Source: Myxococcales bacterium (GTDB taxonomy: Bacteria > Myxococcota_A > Polyangia > Palsa-1104). Taken from it: a DNA stretch of 40,778 nt. The translations under genes were made by a program, and so were the position numbers. The notes under the pieces are model-generated. The model ran no database searches, was not told the origin of the DNA, and worked only from the letters and a program-made list of their open reading frames with translations. Below, piece by piece: positions 30,532-39,283 of this stretch. Location of the stretch: assembly GCA_028287105.1 (NCBI GenBank), contig JAQBQH010000327.1, positions 1 through 40,778 on the forward strand. Direction: 5' to 3'. Each line of letters starts with the position of its first letter. Positions within the stretch are counted from its first letter, which is position 1.

Positions 30532-32688
30532 ATGAAAAGACCGCGCAGTCGCACGACCAAAAAGACGACGACGACGCTCAGCAAGGACGCGGCGCTCGAG
30601 CCATTTCGCGAACGCCCCGAAGGCACCTTCCTCACCAGCGACCAGGCCATCCCGATCGCGCAGACCGACGACTCGCTCAAAGCGGGCTTGCGCGGCCCGT
30701 CGCTGATCGAAGACTTCCATCTGCGCGAGAAGATCACGCGCTTCGATCACGAGCGCATCCCCGAGCGCGTCGTCCACGCGCGCGGCTCTGCGGCGCACGG
30801 CTTCTTTCAAGTCTACGAGTCCCTCGCGAAGTACACGCGCGCCGGCTTCCTCCAGGATCCTTCCGTGAAGACCCCCGTCTTCGTTCGCTTCTCGACCGTC
30901 GGTGGCTCGCGCGGCTCGGCCGACACGGTGCGGGACGTGCGCGGCTTCGCGACCAAGTTCTACACCGCCGAAGGCAACTTCGATCTCGTCGGCAACAACA
31001 TACCGGTCTTCTTCATCCAGGACGGCATCAAGTTCCCCGACTTCGTCCACGCCGTGAAGCCGGAGCCCGACCACGAGATGCCGCAGGCCTCGTCGGCGCA
31101 CGACTCCTTCTGGGACTTCGTGTCGCTGCAGCCCGAGAGCATGCACATGGTGATGTGGCTGATGTCGGATCGCGCGCTGCCGCGCAGCTACGCCAACATG
31201 GAAGGCTTCGGCGTGCACACCTTCCGCCTCGTCAACGAGCGCGGGCAGGCGCGCTTCTGCAAGTTCCACTGGAAGCCGGTCAAGGGCATGTTCTCGCTCG
31301 TCTGGGACGAGGTGCAGAAGATCGCCGGCAAGGATCCCGACTTCAACCGTCGTGACCTGTGGGAGTCAATCGAGCGCGGCGACTTCCCCGAGTACGAGCT
31401 GGGTCTGCAGATCATCGAGGAGAGGGACGAGGACAAGTTCGCCTTCGATCTGCTCGACCCGACCAAGCTGGTCCCCGAGGAGCTGGTGCCGGTGATTCGC
31501 GTCGGCAAGATGACGCTCGACCGCAACCCCGACAACTTCTTCGCCGAGACCGAGCAGGTCGCGTTCTGCGTGTCGAACCTGGTCTCGGGCATCGACGTCA
31601 CCAACGATCCACTCATGCAGGCGCGGCTCTTCTCGTACCTCGATACGCAGCTGACGCGGCTGGGCGGTCCGAACTTCGCGACCATCCCGATCAACCGGCC
31701 CATCCCGATGGTGCACAACCATCAGCAGGACGGCTTCCACCGCGACGTGATCCCCACCGGCAAGGCGAACTATCACCCGAACAGCATCGGCAACGGCTGT
31801 CCGTTCCTCGCCGGCGCCAAGGACGGAGCGTTTCGCCACTTTCCGCAGCCGGTCGAAGGGGTCAAGGTGCGCCAGCGGGCGCCGAGCTTCGCCGACCACT
31901 TCAGCCAGGCGACCCTGTTCGTCGAGAGCATGTCGCCGCCGGAGCGCATCCACCTCATCAAGGCCTGTCAGTTCGAGCTGGGAAAGGTGACACGCCCGGA
32001 GATCCGCGCGCGCGTCATCGAGCAGTTCTCGAACATCGACGTCGCCTTCGCCGCCGAGGTCGCGACGGGCATCGGCCTGCCGCCGCCGAAGAAGGCGGCG
32101 CGCCCGGTCACGGCCAAGCCGGGCAAGTCGGTCGATCGATCCCCCGCGCTCAGCCTCGAGGAGACGCCCAACAAACCGGCGCCCACCATCGCCGGCCGCA
32201 AGGTAGCCGTGCTGGTCGCCGACGGGGTCGACGCGGCGTCGCTGGCGACGGTCAAGGCCGCGCTCGAGAACGGCGGCGCGATGGTCGACCTCGTGGCCAA
32301 GACGATCGGCACGGTCGCAGGCTCGAACAACAAGACGCTCGTCGTCGAGAAGAGCTACCTCACGTCCGGCGGCTCGGTCATGTACGACGCCATCCTCGTA
32401 CCGGGCGGCGCAGCGGCGGCCGAGACGCTCGCCAGCCACGGCGATGCCAAGCACTTCGTCAACGAAGCGTACAAGCACTGCAAGCCCATCGGGGCCATCG
32501 GCGACGGCATCGTGCTCTTGCGCGCGTCACAGATTGGCGTCGCGCGGGACAGCTACGAAGATGGCGTGGAGCGCGGCGTCGTGACCGCCGCGCCGAACAA
32601 CGCGCGCGGCTTCACCAAGGACTTCACCGCCGCCATCGGCCAGCACCGCTTCTGGGTGCGTGAAGCCGACGAGAGCATCCCGGCCTAG
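30532..32688 (+). CDS. katE: Large-subunit monofunctional catalase with C-terminal DJ-1-like domain
   Basis: The 718-aa protein is a clade-2 (HPII-type) heme catalase that converts H2O2 to water and oxygen. Distal His82 lies in R-V-V-H-A-R-G-S-A-A-H-G, the catalytic Asn155 region in D-L-V-G-N-N-I-P-V-F-F, and the proximal heme Tyr in R-L-F-S-Y-L-D-T. Residues about 565-718 form the flavodoxin/DJ-1-like C-terminal domain (R-K-V-A-V-L-V-A-D-G-V-D, I-L-V-P-G-G). The N-terminus is Lys/Thr/Arg-rich (K-R-P-R-S-R-T-T-K-K-T-T-T-T). A GGGAG ribosome site precedes the ATG. Likely a general stress catalase. Confidence 0.95.
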   Translation: MKRPRSRTTKKTTTTLSKDAALEPFRERPEGTFLTSDQAIPIAQTDDSLKAGLRGPSLIEDFHLREKITRFDHERIPERVVHARGSAAHGFFQVYESLAKYTRAGFLQDPSVKTPVFVRFSTVGGSRGSADTVRDVRGFATKFYTAEGNFDLVGNNIPVFFIQDGIKFPDFVHAVKPEPDHEMPQASSAHDSFWDFVSLQPESMHMVMWLMSDRALPRSYANMEGFGVHTFRLVNERGQARFCKFHWKPVKGMFSLVWDEVQKIAGKDPDFNRRDLWESIERGDFPEYELGLQIIEERDEDKFAFDLLDPTKLVPEELVPVIRVGKMTLDRNPDNFFAETEQVAFCVSNLVSGIDVTNDPLMQARLFSYLDTQLTRLGGPNFATIPINRPIPMVHNHQQDGFHRDVIPTGKANYHPNSIGNGCPFLAGAKDGAFRHFPQPVEGVKVRQRAPSFADHFSQATLFVESMSPPERIHLIKACQFELGKVTRPEIRARVIEQFSNIDVAFAAEVATGIGLPPPKKAARPVTAKPGKSVDRSPALSLEETPNKPAPTIAGRKVAVLVADGVDAASLATVKAALENGGAMVDLVAKTIGTVAGSNNKTLVVEKSYLTSGGSVMYDAILVPGGAAAAETLASHGDAKHFVNEAYKHCKPIGAIGDGIVLLRASQIGVARDSYEDGVERGVVTAAPNNARGFTKDFTAAIGQHRFWVREADESIPA

Positions 32689-32698
32689 GGGTCGCGAA

Positions 32699-32845
32699 TC
32701 AGTGCCGCGGCGCCTCTTGGTGCGCGAGCGGGCAGCCCGCCTTTCCGGCACAGTGCCCGCCGGCGCGATACTTCGTGACTCCGTAGCCGAGCGCCGGAAC
32801 GGCGATGAGCGCCGCGATCAATAGCCACCTGGGAAACCTGTTCAT
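32699..32845 (-). CDS. Small single-pass membrane/periplasmic protein with Cys/His tail
   Basis: The 48-aa protein has a strong GAGGAGAGAG ribosome site 4-6 nt before its ATG at 32845. A basic start (M-N-R-F-P-R-W) leads to one hydrophobic helix (L-L-I-A-A-L-I-A-V-P-A-L), then a tail G-G-H-C-A-G-K-A-G-C-P-L-A-H ending P-R-H. The Cys/His spacing may bind metal or form a disulfide. Function unknown. It is convergent with the catalase, with 10 nt between the ends. Confidence 0.65.
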   Translation of the reverse strand: MNRFPRWLLIAALIAVPALGYGVTKYRAGGHCAGKAGCPLAHQEAPRH

Positions 32846-32915
32846 GTCGCTCTCTCCTCGGCGCAGAAGCGAGCGCCACAGAAATAGGCGCGAGCCGCCC
32901 CATGCGTGACACTCG

Positions 32916-33692
32916 GTGAGGATGACGTACGATCCCGATGCGCTCGACCGTCGCGTCCCCGCGCTGATCGCCCGGCTGCTGCCGCTGGTCGAGTGGTTCA
33001 ACGCGCGCTACCTCCGCCTGCGCGTCGAGGGCGGCGACCAGCTCCCCGACGGCCCCACCCTCTTCGTCGCCAACCACAACGGCGGCATCATGGGACCCGA
33101 TCTCTTCTGCACCCTCGCGTTCCTGTGGCGGCGGCTCGGCCCACACCGGCCGCTGTACGCGCTGGCGCACGACTTCGCCATGCGTCAGCTCACGCCGCTG
33201 GGACGTCTGCTCCAGCAGGTCGGCGCCATCCGCGCCACCCGCGCCAATGCGGAGCGCGCGCTCGCCGCGGGCGGCAGCGTGCTCGTCTATCCCGGTGGCG
33301 ATCTCGATGCCTATCGCCATTTTTCGCGGCGCAACGAGGTCGTGCTCCTCCCGCGAACCGGCTTCATCAAGGTCGCGCAAGCGGCCGGCGTTCCCATCGT
33401 CCCGCTCGTCGCCGAGGGGGCGCATCGAAGCGCGATCATCTTCACCGAGGGACAGCGCCTCGCGCGCCTGTTGCGCCTCTCGCGCTGGGCTCGCCTCGAG
33501 CGCTTCCCGGTGGCGCTGGCGCTGCCGTGGATCGTCGCGCCCGGGCCGTGGCTGCCCTATTTGCCGCTGCCGCTGCCGATTCAGCTGCGCGTCTTGCCGC
33601 CGATCGCCGTCCCGCCCGACGCGGAGCCCGACGAGCTGGCGCGAGAGATCCAGGCGCGGATGCAGCGCGCGCTCGACGAGATGGCCCGATGA
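32916..33692 (+). CDS. LPLAT-family acyltransferase (DGAT/TMEM68-like)
   Basis: The 258-aa protein shows the acyltransferase signatures N-H-N-G-G-I-M-G-P-D near residue 53 (catalytic His, Asp spacing longer than HX4D as in this subgroup), V-L-V-Y-P-G-G-D near 127, and V-P-I-V-P-L-V-A-E-G-A-H. It probably acylates lipid alcohols or lysophospholipids at the membrane. Two starts are close: GTG at 32916 and ATG at 32922, with no distinct ribosome site for either. It is coupled (ATGA) to the alpha/beta hydrolase. Confidence 0.85.
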   Translation: MRMTYDPDALDRRVPALIARLLPLVEWFNARYLRLRVEGGDQLPDGPTLFVANHNGGIMGPDLFCTLAFLWRRLGPHRPLYALAHDFAMRQLTPLGRLLQQVGAIRATRANAERALAAGGSVLVYPGGDLDAYRHFSRRNEVVLLPRTGFIKVAQAAGVPIVPLVAEGAHRSAIIFTEGQRLARLLRLSRWARLERFPVALALPWIVAPGPWLPYLPLPLPIQLRVLPPIAVPPDAEPDELAREIQARMQRALDEMAR

Positions 33693-34531
33693 GCGCGACC
33701 CGGCGCGGCTTCGCCCCGCTCGCCGACGGCGGGCGGCTCGCATACGAGCTTCAGGGTCGCGACGACGGCGGCGTGCCGCTCCTGCTCGTGCGGCCGCTCG
33801 GCGGATCGATGGCGCTGTGGGGCGAGTTTGGCCGACGTCTCGCGGCGGCGCGGCCGCTCATCGCCTTCGATCCGCGCGGCGTGGGCGACTCGAGCGACGC
33901 GCGCTGGCTCGAGTCGACGCGCGACATGGGGCGCGACACCGTCGAGCTCCTCGACCGGCTGGGGATCGAAAAGGCGCACGTGTTTGGCCTGTCGCTCGGC
34001 GGCATGGTCGCATCGTGGATCGCGCTCGACGCGCCCGACCGCGTCCACCACCTGGTGCTGGGCTCGACGCTGCCCAAGCCGAGCAAGATCTCGCGCCGCA
34101 TCGCGCACGAGCTGCTACCGCTGGCACGCGCCCTGGCGCGACCAGGGTTGGCGTCGGAGCTCGCGCTGGTTCACGAAATCCTGTCGCCACAGTTTCGCGC
34201 GGCTCATCCCGAGCGCGTTCTCGAGATCGAAGCGACCGTGCGCGCGCATCCGACCGGCGGCCGCAACCTCGCCTGCCTGGTCCTCGCGGCGGCGCGCCAC
34301 CACGCGGCCAAGCGGCTGCGGGCGATCCGGGCGCCGACGTTGCTACTCGCCGGCGAGTGGGACCCCATCGTCGGCCCGCGCGCCGAGGCGGAGCTGCTGC
34401 ACGACATCCCCGGCGCGCGCCTCGAGCTGATTCCGCGCTCGGGACATGACTTCTCGCTCGAGCAGCCCGCCTTCGCCGCCGAGCGCATCATCGCGTTCCT
34501 GGGTGGCGCGCCGTCCATCGCGACGGCGTGA
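33689..34531 (+). CDS. Alpha/beta hydrolase
   Basis: The 280-aa protein has the alpha/beta-hydrolase fold with a full catalytic triad: Ser102 in F-G-L-S-L-G-G, Asp225 in A-G-E-W-D-P-I-V, and His253 in R-S-G-H-D-F-S. It resembles proline iminopeptidase/3-oxoadipate enol-lactonase-like and lysophospholipase-like enzymes. The start overlaps the acyltransferase stop by 4 nt, which suggests a lipid-related task such as deacylation paired with reacylation (inference). Confidence 0.88.
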   Translation: MSATRRGFAPLADGGRLAYELQGRDDGGVPLLLVRPLGGSMALWGEFGRRLAAARPLIAFDPRGVGDSSDARWLESTRDMGRDTVELLDRLGIEKAHVFGLSLGGMVASWIALDAPDRVHHLVLGSTLPKPSKISRRIAHELLPLARALARPGLASELALVHEILSPQFRAAHPERVLEIEATVRAHPTGGRNLACLVLAAARHHAAKRLRAIRAPTLLLAGEWDPIVGPRAEAELLHDIPGARLELIPRSGHDFSLEQPAFAAERIIAFLGGAPSIATA

Positions 34532-34536
34532 CCGCG

Positions 34537-34692
34537 TCAGCGCGTGTGCAGGTGGCCCGTGAAATAGAGGATGACGAGGATGATGAGCAAGAGCGCGGCG
34601 GGCGACATGCCGGCGAACCCATAGCGCGAATAGCCCATTCCGCCGCCGCCGAGGGCGAGCACCAGTAACACGATCAGAAGGATCATCAACAC
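34537..34692 (-). CDS. DUF3309-like small membrane protein
   Basis: The 51-aa protein starts at a GTG at 34692, preceded by AAGGAG (34699-34704) with 6-nt spacing; ATG at 34686 is an alternative. It has two hydrophobic helices (I-L-L-I-V-L-L-V-L-A-L and A-L-L-L-I-I-L-V-I-L-Y-F) joined by a Gly/aromatic loop (G-G-G-G-M-G-Y-S-R-Y-G-F), in the pattern of DUF3309. Function unknown. The longer upstream frame does not look coding. Confidence 0.75.
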   Translation of the reverse strand: MLMILLIVLLVLALGGGGMGYSRYGFAGMSPAALLLIILVILYFTGHLHTR

Positions 34693-34834
34693 GGCAAACT
34701 CCTTGGGTGAGACGAAGCGGTCCGAAACCAGCCGCACGGGAGTGTGCGGCTTCTTCACGGTTGTAGCGACGGCCGCCACGTAATCAACCCTGCGGGCTCC
34801 CGTCGGACAAATGCGCGCATAGGATCGAGCTACA

Positions 34835-36235
34835 GTGTCGTCTACCTCGTCTGAGAAGCCGCGCCGCCGTAACGCCATCGAACAGCTCCTGCGCCTCTTC
34901 GCCGATGTGCGCGCCGGAGAAGGGACGCGGGTCCTATTACTGGCGGCGAACCTGTTCGTCCTCTTGTTCGGCTACTACCTCTTGAAGACGATTCGCGAGC
35001 CGCTCGTCCTCGGCGAGAACGGCGGCGGCGCCGAGGTCAAGAGCTACGCCGCCGCGCTGCAGGCGCTCCTGCTCGTCGGCGTCACCATCGCGTTCAGTCG
35101 ACTGGCCGCGCGCGTCGATCGCATGCGGCTCATCGCCATCGTCACCTCGTTCTTCATGGTGAACCTGGTCCTGTTCTTCTTCTTGTTCGTCTCGATGCCG
35201 ACGCATCGCCTCGCGCTCGGGATCGCCTTCTTCATCTGGGTCGGATGCTTCAACGTCATGATCATCGCGCAGTTCTGGGCCTTCGCGAACGACCTCCACG
35301 CGCGCGACCAGGGCGAGCGGCTCTTCCCCATCATCGCCGGCGGCAGCGCCATTGGTGCGGTCGCGGGCGCCAAGCTGGCCAAGCCGCTCTATCTGCACTT
35401 CGGGCCGTTTGCGCTGATGTTGATGACGGCGGGCCTACTGGCGCTCTGCCTCCTCATCACCTGGCTGGTCCACCGACGGGAGGCGGGCGGCGACGGCGCG
35501 GCGGCGGCGGCGGCGGGACCGGCGGCGGCGACCGGCGGCGCCACGCCGTCCAAGGGGACCGCGGGCGGCTTCACGCTCATGATGCGCGACCGCTATCTGC
35601 AACTCGTCGGCGCGCTCTCGCTCATCAAGAACCTCGCCAACACCACCGGCGAGTACATCCTCGATCGCCGGCTCCTCGAGGTCACCAAAGCGCAGCTCGG
35701 CACGCAGGTGGTCGCCGTCGAGAAGCATATCGCCGCCTACAAATCGGATTATTTTACCTACGTAAACCTGGTCGTTTTGATATTGCAGCTGGTCGCCGTC
35801 TCGCGGGTCATCAAGTACCTCGGCGTGCGCCGCTCGCTGTACATCCTGCCGCTCGTCGCGCTCGCGAGCTACTCGACGATGGCGATGGTGCCGGTGCTGA
35901 CGGTGATCCTCATCGGCAAGGTCACCGAGAACAGCGTCGACTATTCGCTGCAAAAGACGGTGGAGCAGACGCTGTTCCTGGTCACGACGCGCGAAGCCAA
36001 ATACAAGGTGAAGGCAGTCGTCGATACCTTCATGGTCCGTTTCGGCGACGTCGTCTCCGCGGGCCTCGTGTGGGGCGGCACGCACCTCGGATTCGGCACG
36101 CTCGGCTTCATCCTCGCCAACTGCGGCGTGGTCACACTGTGGCTGCTCGTGGTGGTTGCGTTGACGCGGGCGCACAAGGCGCGCGCCGATCGCTCGTCGG
36201 CCGAAGCCCAGGCGCAGCCCGCCACCGCCGCGTGA
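34835..36235 (+). CDS. NTP/NDP exchange transporter (Tlc family, MFS-like)
   Basis: The 466-aa protein is a 12-segment major-facilitator-like carrier related to the ATP/ADP translocases of plastids and intracellular bacteria. Early segments contain L-F-V-L-L-F-G-Y-Y-L-L-K-T-I-R-E-P-L, the family's start-of-domain signature. A middle loop is Ala/Gly-rich (about 225-245), followed by F-T-L-M-M-R-D-R-Y-L. The substrate could be nucleotides, but free-living bacteria carry many such paralogues with unknown substrates. It starts at GTG 34835. Confidence 0.85.
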   Translation: MSSTSSEKPRRRNAIEQLLRLFADVRAGEGTRVLLLAANLFVLLFGYYLLKTIREPLVLGENGGGAEVKSYAAALQALLLVGVTIAFSRLAARVDRMRLIAIVTSFFMVNLVLFFFLFVSMPTHRLALGIAFFIWVGCFNVMIIAQFWAFANDLHARDQGERLFPIIAGGSAIGAVAGAKLAKPLYLHFGPFALMLMTAGLLALCLLITWLVHRREAGGDGAAAAAAGPAAATGGATPSKGTAGGFTLMMRDRYLQLVGALSLIKNLANTTGEYILDRRLLEVTKAQLGTQVVAVEKHIAAYKSDYFTYVNLVVLILQLVAVSRVIKYLGVRRSLYILPLVALASYSTMAMVPVLTVILIGKVTENSVDYSLQKTVEQTLFLVTTREAKYKVKAVVDTFMVRFGDVVSAGLVWGGTHLGFGTLGFILANCGVVTLWLLVVVALTRAHKARADRSSAEAQAQPATAA

Positions 36236-36333
36236 CGACCGGCGCCCTCCGCGGCCACTCGAATTGGCTAGCCACTTGGCGCGCTTGCAACGTGAGCTGG
36301 AGTGTCTACGACTTGTAGGCGGACACGCACCCG

Positions 36334-36603
36334 ATGGCAGAGCCACTGGAATTCAAGAGCATCGATGGACGGATTGGCTACTTCCTCGACGGAGAGCCCC
36401 TGCATCCGGGCGATCCCGTCGAGCTCCTCCTACAGGACGAGCAGTGGTTGGCGGGGACCTACGAGTGGAGCGGCCACGAGATTCGCTGGCCGGGCTTTCG
36501 CTTCGCGCTGGGTGGAACCGGTCCGGTCTATACCCTCGAGCACAGCCGTACCGCGGTCGTCGCGCTGCCGCCGGATGCAGTGCTCCGGCGGCGTCACCTC
36601 TAA
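36334..36603 (+). CDS. Small hypothetical protein
   Basis: The 89-aa protein (M-A-E-P-L-E-F-K-S-I-D-G-R-I-G-Y) looks beta-rich, with P-G-D-P-V-E-L-L-L and G-T-Y-E-W-S-G-H-E-I-R-W-P-G-F. No family recognised with confidence. Its TAA overlaps the TAG of a short minus-strand gene (36600-36710). No strong ribosome site is visible. Confidence 0.65.
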   Translation: MAEPLEFKSIDGRIGYFLDGEPLHPGDPVELLLQDEQWLAGTYEWSGHEIRWPGFRFALGGTGPVYTLEHSRTAVVALPPDAVLRRRHL

Positions 36604-36710
36604 CGGAGAAAACCGGTTCCGAGCCCAGGCTTCTCGCTCTGACGGCTCATCATGATCAGGTGCACCATCACGATCACTACTCCGATTGTGTAATCGGCCA
36701 ATTTTCGCAT
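36600..36710 (-). CDS. 36-aa single-pass membrane protein
   Basis: The ATG at 36710-36708 is preceded by GGGGAGGGTAA, a strong ribosome site. The product begins M-R-K-L-A-D-Y, has one hydrophobic segment T-I-G-V-V-I-V-M-V-H-L-I-M-M, then a basic, Gly-rich tail (S-R-Q-S-E-K-P-G-L-G-T-G). Its stop overlaps that of the convergent 36334 gene. It is too short for ordinary gene finders. Function unknown. Confidence 0.55.
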   Translation of the reverse strand: MRKLADYTIGVVIVMVHLIMMSRQSEKPGLGTGFLR

Positions 36711-36773
36711 TTACCCTCCCCATCCCTCGCGGCGCAGCTTAGGCGCGCGCCGTTCGAGGTCAACCCTCAGTGA

Positions 36774-36791
36774 CGCTTCGCGCTCGAAGCG
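36774..36791. terminator. Hairpin between small ORF and response regulator
   Basis: CGCTTCG-CGCT-CGAAGCG is a perfect 7-bp stem with a 4-nt loop. It lies 105 nt past the end of the minus-strand response regulator. A T-rich stretch does not follow clearly, so termination is only possible. Confidence 0.35.
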
Positions 36792-36895
36792 TTCAACTAT
36801 TCGCGGCTCGATCACAGGCCGCACCAGGACTGACTCGACAACGCGGCTGGTTCGTTGCCCGAGGCGGTGCGATTGGGGCGGAGAGAGTAGCGCGA

Positions 36896-37330
36896 TCAGT
36901 CGTGATGATGGAGGGCGCGCCAGGCTTCGCGCAGGCTCTTCGGGCTGCCCGGGATGCCCTGGGTGGTCACGACAGTGATGGCGGTATTTTGCACAGCGAG
37001 GAGCAGCGCCTCGAAGCTCATCGGCTTGAGGAGGAAATCGACGGCGCCGAGACGCTCGGCGGTGCCGCGCGCTTCGGCGCACGCCGACACGATGATGACG
37101 GGAATGTTGGCGATGCGGCTGTCGGCGAGCTGGCGTGAGCGAAACTCGACGCCGTCCATGTGCGGCATGATGAGATCGAGCAGGATCAGGTTCGGCGGCG
37201 GCTCGTCGGAGAGTCGACGAAGCGCCGCCGAGCCGTCGCTCACGGTCTCGACGTCGTAGCCTTCCATGCGCAAAAGAGTCGCCAGCGACTCCTGCACGCC
37301 CTCGTCGTCTTCGACGATCAAGATCGACAC
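36896..37330 (-). CDS. Receiver-domain response regulator with short tail
   Basis: The 144-aa product has a full receiver: Glu7-Asp8-Asp9, phospho-acceptor Asp52 (I-L-L-D-L-I-M-P), Ser82 and Lys102 (L-L-K-P-M). A ~25-residue C-terminal tail ends in H-H-H-D, without an output domain. The GTG at 37330 is preceded by AGGAGG (37339-37344) at 8-nt spacing; the longer open frame upstream is not supported. It is divergent from the hybrid kinase, its likely signalling neighbour. Confidence 0.88.
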   Translation of the reverse strand: MSILIVEDDEGVQESLATLLRMEGYDVETVSDGSAALRRLSDEPPPNLILLDLIMPHMDGVEFRSRQLADSRIANIPVIIVSACAEARGTAERLGAVDFLLKPMSFEALLLAVQNTAITVVTTQGIPGSPKSLREAWRALHHHD

Positions 37331-37588
37331 GCGGCGGACCTCCTGGTCCAACCGGTTATAGGGCGTTCTCCCGAGTCGTCGAGTGGCCGCGCTACAATCG
37401 AATGTCCTCGGTGACGCCAAATCGTCGGACAATTTCGGCACATACGATGTTGCGCAGCCCTTGCATCCGGTAGATGGTGGCCTACAAAGTCAGGTGGACG
37501 TCATCCGGACCGGGTGGCAACCGACAACGGCGACGAGGTCCCCCCAACTCGTGCGCCGAAGCGACTCTGGGGTGCGTGAAGGGAACGG

Positions 37589-39244
37589 ATGTCCGAGGTG
37601 CCGGCCCGACGGGAGGAAGTCTTGCTTGTGCCCGAACCGGCGCGCCCCGCCGTCCTCGTCGTCGACGACAACCACTCGAACCTCGTGGCCATGGAGGCGC
37701 TCCTGTCGGCGCTCGACCTCGAGGTCGCGGTCGCCGCGTCCGGACAAGAGGCGCTCAAGCAGCTCCTGCGCCGGGACTTCGCGGTCGTGCTCATGGACGT
37801 GCAGATGCCGGGGCTCGACGGCTTCGCCACCACGGAGCTGATCCGCCAGCGCGATCGCTGCCGCCACACGCCGATCATCTTCGTCACGGCGATCTTCACG
37901 GACGAGGCCTCGGCGAAGAAGGCCTACTCGCTCGGCGCGCTCGACTTCGTGACCAAGCCGTTCGACGAGGCGATCTTGAAGGCGAAGGTCGGCGCGCTCG
38001 TCGGCCACTATCGGCAGGCCGACGTCATCGAGCGGCAGGCCGAAGCGCTGCGCGCCAAGCAGCGCGAGGCCGATCGGGCGAACACCGCGCGCGACGCCGC
38101 CGAAGCGGCGAATCGCGCCAAGGACGAGTTTTTGGCGATGCTCTCGCACGAGCTGCGCGCCCCGCTCCACTCCATCCTCGGTTGGGCGACCCGGCTCGAG
38201 AGCGAAACCGACCTGTCGCCGCGAGCGGCGCGGGCCGCGCAAACGATCGCACGCAGCGCCCGCGCGCAGAACAAGCTGATCGACGAACTCCTCGACGTGT
38301 CGCAGATCGTCGCGGAGAAGCTGACGATCGATTCCGGCGTCGTCGACCTCGACGCGATCGTGCAGTCGGCCGTCGCGTCGATGGAGGCCACCGCGGCCGA
38401 CAAGCGCGTGCGCGTGGGGCTCACGGTCGCGCCTGGCCGCTACACGACCGCGGGCGATGGGCGACGGCTCGAGCAGCTCGTCTGCCATCTGCTCTCCAAC
38501 GCGATCAAGTTCTCCAACGACGGTGGTCAGGTCGCCGTCGAGCTCCTGCGCAGCGACGCGGGCTTCCGGTTGCGCATCCGGGACGAGGGCATCGGCATCG
38601 GCGCCGAGTTTCTGCCGCACGTATTCGAGCGGTTTCGTCAGAGCGATGGAACGAGGACGCGACGACACGGTGGGTTGGGCATCGGGCTGACCGTCGCCCG
38701 CCGGCTGGCCGAGCTGCACGACGGCAGCATCGAAGCGTCTAGCGCGGGGCTCGACCGCGGCGCCGAGTTCGTGTTGACGCTACCGCGCGTCGACGTCGAC
38801 GCCGCTGCGAGCGCGGCCATGCCGGCTGCAGCGCCGCTCGTGCCGAGCGCCGAAGAGCGACCGCTCGACGGGCTGCGCCTCCTATTCGTCGACGACGACC
38901 CCGACGCGCGCGACCTGACGTCGACGATCCTCGAGGACGCCGGCGGCGCGGTCGTGACCGCCGCGTCGGCGGCCGAGGCGCTGGCCGCCTTCGAAGGAGG
39001 CACCTTCGATGTCGTGGTCAGCGATCTCGGAATGCCCGACGAGGACGGTCTGACGCTGGTGAAGAAGTTGCGCACCGTCGACAGCGCCCGCGGCGGCTCG
39101 CTCGTCGCGGTTGCCGTATCCGGTTACGGCAGCAACGAGGACCTGGCCTCCTCTCGACGCGCCGGTTTCGACGCGCACGTGGTCAAGCCGTGCACGTCGG
39201 CGACTCTGGTTGCACTGATTACGCGTCTGACGAAATCCGTTTAG
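37589..39244 (+). CDS. Hybrid sensor kinase: receiver-HisKA-HATPase-receiver
   Basis: The 551-aa soluble protein runs: N-terminal receiver with Asp70 (V-V-L-M-D-V-Q-M-P, about 20-140), a short coiled coil, HisKA with His187 (L-S-H-E-L-R-A-P), HATPase_c with Asn304 (L-L-S-N-A-I-K-F), D-E-G-I-G-I-G and G-L-G-I-G-L-T near 362-368, and a C-terminal receiver with Asp479 (V-V-V-S-D-L-G-M-P). A GAAGGGA site precedes the ATG. It is probably a phosphorelay node receiving and passing phosphate, possibly to the adjacent receivers. Confidence 0.92.
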   Translation: MSEVPARREEVLLVPEPARPAVLVVDDNHSNLVAMEALLSALDLEVAVAASGQEALKQLLRRDFAVVLMDVQMPGLDGFATTELIRQRDRCRHTPIIFVTAIFTDEASAKKAYSLGALDFVTKPFDEAILKAKVGALVGHYRQADVIERQAEALRAKQREADRANTARDAAEAANRAKDEFLAMLSHELRAPLHSILGWATRLESETDLSPRAARAAQTIARSARAQNKLIDELLDVSQIVAEKLTIDSGVVDLDAIVQSAVASMEATAADKRVRVGLTVAPGRYTTAGDGRRLEQLVCHLLSNAIKFSNDGGQVAVELLRSDAGFRLRIRDEGIGIGAEFLPHVFERFRQSDGTRTRRHGGLGIGLTVARRLAELHDGSIEASSAGLDRGAEFVLTLPRVDVDAAASAAMPAAAPLVPSAEERPLDGLRLLFVDDDPDARDLTSTILEDAGGAVVTAASAAEALAAFEGGTFDVVVSDLGMPDEDGLTLVKKLRTVDSARGGSLVAVAVSGYGSNEDLASSRRAGFDAHVVKPCTSATLVALITRLTKSV

Positions 39245-39283
39245 CTTTTCGATCGTGATGGTCGGGGTTGGAGGGGCGGGATC

